Assembly (NCBI GenBank): GCA_033220425.1
Contig: CM065647.1
Location: 1 to 64,000, forward strand
DNA from: Lepraria neglecta
Lineage: Eukaryota; Ascomycota; Lecanoromycetes; Lecanorales; Stereocaulaceae
DNA length: 64,000 nucleotides
Direction: 5' to 3'
The position numbers and the translations under genes were made by a program. The notes under the pieces are model-generated. The model searched no databases and was not told where the DNA came from. It saw nothing but the letters and a program-made list of their open reading frames with translations. Every line of letters starts with the position of its first letter. Position 1 is the stretch's first letter. Positions 22,534 through 31,402 of this stretch are shown here, piece by piece.

Positions 22534-23989
22534 GCGAATGTTTTATTGTGGCGTGATTGGGTCCGGCCTACCCTCGCCATGAAGCGGGTAGTCCCATAGG
22601 AAGTCGTACTCTTTGAACAATACATTGGGTTCTACCGAGCCCTCATGAATACCCCGATGTTGATCTTTGCTCTTCATCGTCAATACGTGATAACATCGAC
22701 TCGTGGCGCCGTAGTCAATCTTATCCTATTCGTCTGTATAGCAGGGGCGTCCTGTTCATTCTGCCAATCTTTAGTCTGGGGTCCCGGGATTGCCATCTGG
22801 CGTTGGAGCGAAGCTAGCCATGCAGAGATACCACAACAGAAGCTGGGATACGAGTATAGTTTCAACATTCTTCGCTACTTGTAACGCCCCCTCGCTCATA
22901 GACCCTAACGATTGGGGCTTTACGATAGTCGAACTATACGGCAATATCTGTCACTGGGCTCGCGGATGCGCTCGCCAACAAGCCTTGCGACGGAATAGAT
23001 GCGCGCGCCACCGAGTTATCATTCAACCCTTGCGGTTCGCTTCGGCCCTTTAAGGTTGTGGCTTCTGGCTTGCCTGTTAGTCGCGGACTAGAGAGCGGCC
23101 CCGCAGGCGCCTCTTTTGCCCCGCTTCGACGTTGGCCAGATGCGCTTCCAACTCCATTTGATGCTCATTCGTGGGAGTTTACTTCTATGTCGATAGATGT
23201 TGCTGGCGTGGGTGCATGCTCCTGTCCAGCAGCCTAGCAAGAGTGGATGATCTCGCTTGGTCTGACCATTCCCACCCCGGACCGGCGCCATGCATCCTGT
23301 TTTCCAGTGTTCAGGGTCATAGCGAAGTCTCCATCTTCCAAAACGCCATCCCAAGGGAGAAACTACTGAGAAGGCCCGAGCCACGCTTGGCATTGTGCGC
23401 TAATCCACGCCATCCTTTGCGTCTGACCTCTCGAGTCTGCAGCTACCGTCGAGGCACCCGACGATCCCTTCAATCCCGTGCTACAGTGCCTTAGCCTCGA
23501 TCACGAAAAGCTTCAACTCCCGCAGATCTACCATCTTCGGTCTCTGCATGTCTGCGGTCTACACGGCTTGGATGAATCCGGAAAAGGTCAAGTGCACTCG
23601 AAGATGCGATCAACCACTTTCTGCCGAGTCTCGGGTTGATCGCGAATGGCTTTAATTTTTGTAAATCTGCGATCTGCACGGCCTGCAGCAATTGGCCCGA
23701 CGACTTAAATACTTCGTTGCTGCCTTGTCGTCTTTCTTGAGGCATCAGCTCGAGCGGTGACTCCACCCTTCTGCATATGCACTGTGATAGATCTTCAAGA
23801 GACGGAGTTGGAGCTTCAGAGAGGATTCGGGGCAGGATCGCAGATCAACGACATCAACGACATCAGAGGCGCACCTTGCGTACTCGACGATAAATTGGAT
23901 GGGAATATCGCATGGTGATCCTAATTCCTTCTCCCAGTTCGTTATCATACTCTGATAATATCTACTATCCCTCGCCCGTTACGGCGTAA
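22534..23989. other. Spacer between the two UstYa-family genes; no confident gene
   Basis: Balanced base composition, no RIP. A 79-codon plus frame (22645-22884) is hydrophobic but resembles nothing I know. On the minus strand near 23693-23637 and 23580-23500 two stretches look alike (QAVQIADLQKLKPF; QAV-stop-TADMQ...LRELKLF), perhaps a decayed repeat protein. Neither HxxHC nor tyrosinase, P450 or methyltransferase motifs are seen. It may be the remains of a lost gene. Confidence 0.4.
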
Positions 23990-24084
23990 ATACTCTTACC
24001 TCTCTTACCTCTCGTCTTTCACCTCACCTCACCTTAACCATCTACCTCTTCCCTTTCCAAACACCACCAGCAAATTCCACCAAG
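23990..24084 (+). promoter_or_regulatory. Pyrimidine-rich core promoter / 5' leader of the second UstYa-family gene
   Basis: Repeated CTCTTACCTCT and CACCTCACCT words followed by CTTCCCTTTCC, then AAACACCACCAGCAAATTCCACCAAG immediately before the ATG at 24085. CT-tracts ending in an A-rich leader are typical just upstream of the start in filamentous ascomycetes. Confidence 0.6.
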
Positions 24085-25068
24085 ATGCTGCCATCCCTCC
24101 ATATCTACAGACCGATCAGCCCCAGCGCTGACGGCGACTGGCACGAAAAGCCCTCATCTACCGCCTCCTCCTCTTCCTCCGTCACCGACGGCGACTCTGC
24201 GCTTCCCTTCTTCGAGTATGCTCATCTGCCTCACGCAACCCACCCCTTCCGCCCTCTTCTCTGCACCCTCGGGTACCTTCTCGCCGCCACGGCCTTCGCT
24301 GCTACTACTCTTTTCTTTGTCATCCATCCTGCCCGCGGCCCCTCTCCAATTCCCGTTTTTCCAACCCAAACTCTCATCTTTCATCCAGAGCCCGCCTATG
24401 CCGCACCCGCCTCCCCCTCCAGCGATGCGCTCTGGGACGCCAATCTGCCTAGCGGCAAAGGCTTCGTGCTGCTGGAAGACGCAGGTCAATACAGCCTGCC
24501 GCCCGGCCTACCCAGCGCGGGCGGTAACGCGACGGGCGTGTACGGCGTGACCTGGACACACGAGTATCACTGCCTGGTAAGCCCTGCATCCTCATATCAT
24601 CCGTGATCCGGGCAGCGCTGACTCTATCGGAATGCAGAAGCTAATACGCATGGAGTTCTGGAACGCTCTGGACGGCATAAGCCGGCTGTACGGCGGCGAC
24701 AAGGCGCAGCCGCCACTGGATATTATGGACGTGCGGCGACTTCATCATGTCCAGGTAAGTAGCGCGATGGGCGGTGAGGATGTTAATAAGTGCTAACACG
24801 CAGGACAGCACTGCATGGATTACATACGCCAGCTGATCATGTGCCGCGCGGACATGACTGTCGAGTGGGCAGCGCCATACCCAGACGCGCTGGGCAACGA
24901 GCACCATATCGATGGGTATGGCGTGCCGCATACGTGCACAAAATGGGTGAGTCGATGGCCAAAAGCGTGTGAGAGGAGGGTGAATAGCCGCTGACGACAA
25001 CGTAGGACGATATGTACGATTATATGATAGAGAACAAGCCGCGACGGCATCAGCAGCACGAGCATTAG
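24085..25068 (+). CDS. UstYa-family (DUF3328) oxidative cyclisation enzyme, copy 2
   Basis: Four exons: 24085-24576, 24638-24754, 24809-24946, 25006-25068; 269 residues. The three phase-0 introns (61, 54, 59 nt) have GTAAGC, GTAAGT and GTGAGT donors and CTGAC or CTAAC branch sites. A Ser-rich N-terminus and one membrane segment (about 58-80) precede SSDALWDANLP, a block ending YSLPPGLP, and a possible glycosylation site NAT. Both HxxHC motifs are present, at H159-H162-C163 and H201-H204-C205 (followed by MDYIRQLIMCRADMT). In intron 2 the acceptor must be the second AG (24808); the first gives an immediate stop. GC-rich with third-position C, unlike copy 1, so the two are old paralogues, not a recent duplication. 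Same inferred role on the repeat precursor. Confidence 0.9.
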
Positions 25069-25375
25069 CCGCTGAGGCGCCGATAGGGGTGAGCGCTGAG
25101 GGGAAGCTTCTATAGACTCTAAGTCTGGCGGATTATATCGTAGATTCGAAAAACCTGTTGTAGCGCGGTTTTGATTATCGATTGGCGCGCGCACACACCA
25201 AAATCTGAACAAAGTCGGCTTTTGTATATGAATCAAGTATCGTACCAAATATATATATAAAGCTTCCTAAACAGGCAATTGTGGGGTTTCTAGCGTGGTG
25301 TTACTATCGCCTCTAGGGTTGCAGCCCTATTTACCACCCCGCCGACATCCAACCTTGCTATTAACTCCTACTATA
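25069..25375. other. 3' flank of the second UstYa-family gene
   Basis: Contains no further gene. A short AT run (ATATATATATAAAGC) near 25248 may serve 3' end formation. It ends at the CTATA target duplication of element A. Confidence 0.5.
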
Positions 25376-25525
25376 TGTCACGAAATAGACGATGATGGAT
25401 CGATAAGATCTGATTGGTTGGTTGAATACAATATATGAGTTGATGATCTCTACGCGGAGTTGCAAAATCTGCTTATATGCGGGCCCCAGCCCTAAATGGC
25501 TTGGCAGCAGAGATGGTCCATCATA
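25376..25525 (-). repeat. 3' LTR of element A
   Basis: 150 bp. Plus-strand reading starts TGTCACGAAATAGACG and ends GGTCCATCATA; the last bases have drifted from the GGTCCATGACA of the other LTR. Confidence 0.88.
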
Positions 25526-26185
25526 ACATGCCCGCAAAAAAGTCAAAAAAAGCGACGTCCCCGTTGCCCAATAGCGTGCCCAGCTTGTATAAGCTTTCCG
25601 ACCAATCACAGTGTAGTATCCAAGCTCTTAAGGTAGCGAGGCTACCGCTGAGTGACCCTACTTGGTCCTGCGGAGGTTCGCGTATACGGAATTGGTGACG
25701 GCGAGACAGCGTCAGCGAGACAGAAAGCTGCGGACCAAAGATGCTTCGGGCGTTCTGATAGGTCTATTCGCTAAGGGTAGCGTTGGTAGAAGTAAAAAGA
25801 ATAAGTGGTTGCTGCTGAGTAGAATATGAAATTTTGTATGCGGAGGGCTTAGCGCAATTTGGTTAAGCAAATTCGGTAGGCCCCAGAAAAGTCAGAAAAG
25901 TCGATTGGCGAGGTCTTTGCGTTTAATATATGTTTAAATACGCTAACCGGATTCGGTATAGCCTGGTGCTCGCTTATAGAACTGGTTATGAGTATCTTCT
26001 TCCTTGTATAATACATGCCTATCAGGGGTGACGTCGACTAGGAACGCATACGCCTTGCCGTCGCTTAGCGGAACATGGCGTTGATGTCCTCGTGGGTCAC
26101 CGCGGAAAGGCGTGCTGCTGTAGGGTCACTGCTGCTGCTGTGGCGGTAGGAGGCCCCGCTAAGGTGGTTGTCCAGGCCCTGGATC

Positions 26186-27150
26186 CTATAGGCGCCGCTG
26201 TGAGAGCTCTTTCCAGATGCTCGTTTTGGCGTCGATTTGCTCATAAAATTGGCTGAGAGTTGTAGATGACGTAGGCTCGGGGATATGCTGCCTCAGGTCC
26301 ACATGCATATGGTTCCAGGCAGTAGTGAGCTGCAGCTGCATAGACTCAAGTCCTATAGATCTTGCTAAACTGCGTACTTTATGCATATAAGCACGCGGAG
26401 TAGTACCTTGTCGGAGTTCTCGTATCCCGTATATTAAAGCTTCCAATTGGACTATTGCTTCTGCCGTCCTAAGCTTAAGGTCTCTTAATATTGCGGTACA
26501 CTATTAGTCGAAATTTGCCTTATGCAGAAGCTCCTTCTCAAGCTCAGTAAGGTCGGTGAACTACTATAGACATCGACCTTTTAGACACGGGTAGATAAGG
26601 TCCCGAATTATATCTTTGCTGTGTCTAGCGACTAAGTCTTTAAGGCGTTCGACAAATACAAAGACGTCTGTATACGTCATTTATATAGATCCCTTCTCTT
26701 CTATATATTCGGTGTTAAAAAACCCGATATCTGCTGGCTTTGGCTTATAGGGCGCTAACGTATATAGCGCTAGAGGAAGGTTCTGCTGCTGGCGCTGAGT
26801 TCTCTACGGTAGTGAGAATTCGACTAAAGGAGATATATTATTGAAGCGGCGTTCTATACGGTCGAAGAAGGTCTTAAGCTTAGTGTCCAGCTTAGAGTTG
26901 AAAGTATTGAATTGAGTATCTAATCGGGCGTCCAAAAAGCGCTGCAGAGCTAATATCTACTCGGGAGAGAACCATTGAATCAACGCTGATTGGCCGATAT
27001 CCTGGCTAGTTACGGCGTGTTCTTGCCCTGATATAGATAAGTAGATAATAGGCAAATTCCGCTGGTCCGGCGGCGGAGATTCTTCTTCCGCTATATGCTG
27101 TCGGGAAGGTACCTTCTCCTTCTAGCTGCGTCTACTTGCTACAGACATAG
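26186..27150 (-). pseudogene. Gag-like gene of element A (broken)
   Basis: The most intact part (26446-26186) is 86 codons and ends in LSQFYEQIDAKTSIWKEL. Upstream, out of frame or behind stops, are DVFVFVERLKDLVARH and LKGRCL..FTDLTELEKELL. Both blocks recur in element B, so this is one gag protein decayed by stops and probable indels. Confidence 0.7.
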
Positions 27151-27321
27151 TAAGGACCTAGTAAAAGGCTCAGGGGACTCGATAGGGGGTAAGTCGCTGA
27201 ATATATCGAGAATTTTGATACTGAGGTAGAGAGAGCTCAGGGGGGCAGCTGAGGCTAATATATAGCGAGCGGAAAGCGACGATGAGGTCTATAAACGGTT
27301 CTTAGTCCGTTGCTACCATGT

Positions 27322-27471
27322 TGTTATAAAATAGACGATGATAGATCGATAAGATCTGATTGGTTGGTTGAATATAATATATGAGTTGATAATCTCTACG
27401 CGGAGTTGCAAAATCTGCTTATATGCGGGCCTCAGCCCTAAATGGCTTGGCAGCAGAGATGGTCCATGACA
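27322..27471 (-). repeat. 5' LTR of element A
   Basis: 150 bp, TGTTATAAAATAGACG to GGTCCATGACA on the plus strand; differs from the other LTR mostly by C/T and G/A changes. Confidence 0.88.
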
Positions 27472-27631
27472 CTATACCTCTAGAAACCACCCTCCCCTCC
27501 CTTAAACGACTCGCCGTCGTGGTCTCCCTATACTACTATCTATAGTACCACCCTCTGCGACTCCGAAGCCCCCTATAGCCCGTAAAAAGCCTGCCCCCAG
27601 GTGTCTAAGCAAAGCGCCCAAACCAAAGAAG
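27472..27631. other. Right end of the gene islet
   Basis: Duplicated CTATA then balanced, C-rich sequence (CCACCCTCCCCTCCC...) continuing the pre-insertion DNA at 25375. No gene seen. It ends where the LTR of J begins. Confidence 0.6.
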
Positions 27632-28132
27632 TGTTACGAACCGTGCGTCTCGGTGTTACAAGCCACAACTATACTATATTGAACGTATAGTTGTCGAACG
27701 TTATCGAACGGGCTTAGTATAGGGTACAAGTCGAACGAATTAGTATTCGACTCGGACAGATCCTGAAAGGGCTTGGCGCGTTAAGCGATAAGCGTAATAA
27801 GTATAGTACGATCAAAGTAATTATAGATGATAAGCGCAATAAGCGCAGTGCGATTAGTACGATCAAGAATACTTAGTATAGATTTCGTATATCTATATAT
27901 ACGGAGTACTATTTACTACTTAGAGTATTATACTTAACTTCCTTACCTTTTATATCTAAATTATAAGTAATAGATCTTTTAGGCTAGGTACTAAATATAT
28001 ATTATCTAATTATATACTAGACCCGCTTAGTATTACTTAAAGCCTACTTTATACTCTTATATAGTAGTATACCTATCCCTATTAAGAATTAATCTATAGT
28101 ATAATACCGGGATATACGATTTATAATACTTT
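27632..28132 (+). repeat. 5' LTR of element J, with long terminal inverted repeats
   Basis: 501 bp. It starts TGTTACGAACCGTGCGTCTCGG and ends with the RIP-mutated complement (CCGGGATATACGATTTATAATA), so the LTR itself is bounded by inverted repeats of roughly 25 bp, far longer than the usual TG..CA. The following base run is CTTTGAGTACCCTTAAGG. Confidence 0.8.
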
Positions 28133-29185
28133 GAGTACCCTTAAGGATAAGTACTCTACTAAGAGACTCTAGGGCTAGTACCCTAAGCTCCTTAGAAGGG
28201 AGCGGATAATAATAATAGTAATATCTAACTATAGATAAAGGAACTAGTAGATACGTTAAGATAGTCTAGCCTAACTTATACTACGGAGAAAGAGATAAGC
28301 TCGAGGGATAGCTATCTTAGATTAATTTATACCTAGCTTTCTAGAGAGACTTTATACCTATATAAAGATATCCTACCTTCGCTATTACTTACTTATATAG
28401 AAGAGCCTAAAAATAGGTTAATCCGTTTCTAAAGAAGTATATAGAAGAACTAGAGGACGACAATAATATAGAAATCAAATAGTAGATAGAGAGTATAGCC
28501 ATATTTAGGCTCGAAATCTACTATATATTCAGACCGTCTAATAAAGTTAATATAGCGATACGGACTATCTAGTACTTGACCTAGAAGAAATCTATATTAG
28601 AGTATTCGACTTAATTCTAATAGTATATAGCTAAGACTAACTAGAACGATAATATATTAATAACTATATACCGAAGAGGTCTAAAGGATAATATTAAGGA
28701 CGAATTTATAAGATTAGAGATTATTCTTAATACCTTTAATAAGTTAATAAAAGAAGTAATTAAAATTAATAATAAGCTATTTAAAAGAACTATAGAAAAA
28801 AGGTATAATAGAGGAGTGTCAGGAGAAAGAAGCAAAAGAGCTCTCTATACAGATGTTTTGAATAATATATTGAATATATATGATGATAAGAAACCTATGG
28901 AGCAAATTCTGCATATAAGCATACGCCAAGCTAGTGCTGAGATGTACCGCATGGTAGACTGAGATATGCGCCCATGAGGTATGTATATAGAACCATGACA
29001 TTTGCCGCCAAAAAGAGAAAAAATGGCGACGTCCTCGTTGCCACAGCGGTAGTAGGGGTCCATAGCATAGATTGACCAATCATATCATAGTATTCCAGCT
29101 CATATATATGCTCAAGCAGTATATGGCATAGCGCGAGCTTGCAATTGCCGAAGCATACGTGTAGTCAAATCGCTCATATATAGAC

Positions 29186-29758
29186 TCAGCCAAATGCACT
29201 GAATCTGGCGACTAGCACTGAGGTCCAGGCACCACTACTAATAGTAGGATGCATAAGCTTATGTCTTCGGGGATAGCCAATGGCGTCGGTGCTTGGCGTT
29301 TGGCTGAATTGAGTTGGTGGAGTAACTTTTGGCTGAGCAAATTGGGTGGGATGCGACTGAATTTGCTCAGGGGCAAAAGTCTGCATGCGGGGGCATTCCC
29401 ACTGATCAGGAATTGACTCATCTTCATTATAGTTTGGGGCCGTATCAGTCCGAGATGCTAGGGCATGCTCAGGAGCAAATTCCTGTGTTGCAGATGCAGA
29501 GGTTTCAGGTTCAGGCTCAGGGGCAAATTGCGGAGGTGCAGTAGCAGCTGCAGCTGCAGTAGCAATTCCAGCTGCGTATTGCGTCATAGCTTCTCTGATA
29601 GCAAGCTGAATTGACTCATATAGCTCATATCTTTGCCGCGGTGTGAAACCTGGATATCGAGAGGCAGAACTCTCGTTCCAAGCTGAATAGTCCCATAATG
29701 TAGACATCTCATTTGTAGTGCTTTTTCCAGCTGATTTGGCAGCTGATTTGGTAGGCAA
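29186..29758 (-). CDS. Gag-like / low-complexity protein of element L
   Basis: 190 codons, uninterrupted. The N-terminus is Lys/Ser/Ala-rich, then a block YPGFTPRQRYELYESIQLA, an Ala run, and a Pro/Gln/Glu-rich C-terminal half with QFAPE-like repeats. No zinc knuckle, protease or polymerase motif. Position (only frame between two LTRs) suggests the element's Gag or a passenger; I cannot tell which. The open frame and normal codon use contrast with the RIP-ruined surroundings, so it may still be expressed. Confidence 0.55.
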   Translation of the reverse strand: MPTKSAAKSAGKSTTNEMSTLWDYSAWNESSASRYPGFTPRQRYELYESIQLAIREAMTQYAAGIATAAAAATAPPQFAPEPEPETSASATQEFAPEHALASRTDTAPNYNEDESIPDQWECPRMQTFAPEQIQSHPTQFAQPKVTPPTQFSQTPSTDAIGYPRRHKLMHPTISSGAWTSVLVARFSAFG

Positions 29759-29836
29759 TTTGCTCGGTGACGTAGTGTAGGCGTCGCAGCAGCTGGTGCT
29801 CAGAGGGCGACACGATTGGTTAGCAGTGAGTGCTGC

Positions 29837-30090
29837 TGTTGGCGTCTCTGGATCAGGGCAGGTGGGCGTAGGATGTAATTGGTTGGTAGTAGAGTACTAC
29901 CGTTGGCGTCTCTGGATCAGGGCAGGTGGGCGTAGGATGTAATTGGTTGGTAGTAGAGTACTACCGTTGGCGTCTCTGGATCAGGGCAGGTGGGCGTAGG
30001 ATGTAATTGGTTGGTAGTAGAGTACTACCGTTGGCGTCTCTGGATCAGGGCAGGTGGGCGTAGGATGTAATTGGTTGACAGCTTAGTGAG
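29837..30090. repeat. 64-bp minisatellite in element L
   Basis: GGCGTCTCTGGATCAGGGCA recurs at 29841, 29905, 29969 and 30033, an exact 64-bp period with nearly identical units; each contains GGGCAGGTGGGCG and the hairpin GGTAGTAGAGTACTACC. Two further GGGCAGGTGGGCG words follow at about 30145 and 30185. Confidence 0.92.
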
Positions 30091-30238
30091 ACTATCTACA
30101 AACGAGTATCTAGCGAAGGAGTCGTTTGCTCGGCGAATAGATCAGGGCAGGTGGGCGTAATTCGATGTTGAGGCAGGGAGATCAGGGCAGGTGGGCGAAG
30201 CTGATTGGTTGGTGGATACGGTGTCCGTTGCTACTAAT

Positions 30239-30412
30239 TGTCAGGAGAAAGAAGCTCTCTATTTGAGTGTTGAATAATATTGATAATAAATATAATGATA
30301 AGAAACCTATGGAGCAAATTCTGCATATAAGCATACGCCAAGCTAGTGCTGAGATGTACCGCATGGTAGACTGAGATATACGCCCATGAGGTATATATAT
30401 AGAACCATGACA
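30239..30412 (-). repeat. LTR of element L (5' LTR in minus-strand sense)
   Basis: 174 bp; matches 28817-29000 with small indels in the first 60 bp. Confidence 0.88.
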
Positions 30413-30785
30413 AGGAGTTAGCGGGATAAGATACTTAAGCTTTTTTACTAAATCGAAGAGCTACTACCTAGGCTATAAAGAATGCGACCCCTACGGACTA
30501 GTACTAATAGAACTGGATTTTACGGAGAAGAAAGGTAAATAGGCCTTTAGAAGGCTAGCTAGAGATAAGAAGTAGTAAGGGGGTAAAAGAAAAATATTTA
30601 CGTGTTATAGCTATAGTAAACCGAGCTACTTTACTAAAGACTACAAGTTAAAAATATAGTATATCAACCGTAGCTAAATATACTAGAGAAAGTCTAAGAC
30701 TATAATAGTAATTCTAGTAGAATCTTACTAATATAGAATAAAGTCTACGGTTAGTAGTCTAATAAGGGATCTAACTTAGGAGATA

Positions 30786-31402
30786 CATCGCGCTTTCCCA
30801 AAAGATTATGTCATTAGCGTCACAGCTAGTTTTGCGCTATCAGCAGGCCGCATGGCGATCAGGGTCTGCATCCTATGTCAATTGCGAGCCGAGAAATCAG
30901 CAGGATCAGCAACTCCGGGTTGCTGTCAGCAACTCCAAGTTAACCAAGCAGCACCTAAAAATCATCCCCGAAGTCATACGACCGCGCGCAATGATTACGA
31001 TACTGCGACGCTATAACTAAACCCCCAAGGTCGCTGCGAACATCAACCTCGCGAGGATTTAGGCCCAATCGCACGATTCCGGGGTCCGTTTTCAGCTGGT
31101 GTTGATGGTGCTCCGGGGGAGTCGCTGCCGTCGATGGCGACGATCATAGAAAATCGACCTTTTGCTTAGTCATCAATCACGTGATTTACTGAATGCTTGC
31201 TGATCCTGCTGATCCTGCTACTAGCAAGCCGGACTTGCTAAATGCGCTGAAATCGCGCTGTTAGCGGGCGCTATTTGCTGATTGCGCTGAAATCGACCCA
31301 TTAGCGGGCGCTATTTGCTGATCCTGCTGATAGGCTAATTTCAGCCCTATCCGCGCGTCCAGCAAATCAGAAGTTTTCAGCAAGATTTGGGAAAGCGCGA
31401 TG
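30786..31402. mobile_element. 617-bp MITE with 17-bp terminal inverted repeats and TA duplication
   Basis: The left end CATCGCGCTTTCCCAAA is the exact complement of the right end TTTGGGAAAGCGCGATG, and both are flanked by TA, the Tc1/mariner-type target. The interior has no transposase; a 70-codon frame (30808-31020) has no recognisable domain. Repeats GCGGGCGCTATTTGCTGAT occur twice near the right end. Base composition is normal inside RIP-ruined element J, so it arrived after RIP or escaped it by being short or low-copy. Confidence 0.85.

Larger units (their letters stand above)
25376..27471 (-). mobile_element. Gag-only LTR retrotransposon A
   Basis: 150-bp LTRs at 25376-25525 and 27322-27471, TG..CA type (sense orientation TGTCATGGACC...TTTCGTGACA), flanked by CTATA (25371-25375 and 27472-27476). 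The interior, read on the minus strand, codes only for a Gag-like protein; no protease, reverse transcriptase or integrase. Sequence inside the 5' LTR reads ACATGGTAGCAACGGACT, a plausible primer-binding start (TGGTAGC). RIP damage is light, so it is younger than the surrounding Ty3 elements. It lies about 300 bp past the second UstYa-family gene and must move with enzymes from another element. Confidence 0.88.
28817..30412 (-). mobile_element. Small gag-only LTR element L, inserted in J
   Basis: LTRs 28817-29000 (184 bp) and 30239-30412 (174 bp), both TGTCAGGAG...CCATGACA, flanked by AGGAG (28812-28816 and 30413-30417). The uninterrupted site is visible in element F near 11190 (GGGGGAGTTAGCGG). 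The interior has one 190-codon minus frame and a 64-bp minisatellite. Sequence near its 3' LTR (GCCGCCAAAAAG...GGCGACGTCC...GACCAATCA) matches the same place in A and B, so the three are relatives. Hardly any RIP damage although J around it is destroyed. Confidence 0.88.

Noticed and set aside
22534-23989. A third UstYa-family gene or tyrosinase/P450 in the spacer
   Set aside because: No HxxHC, copper-site or heme-Cys motif found in any frame.
24154-24489. Minus and alternate plus frames over the second UstYa gene
   Set aside because: Glycine/Pro-rich shadows of a GC-rich exon; the spliced DUF3328 frame explains the region.
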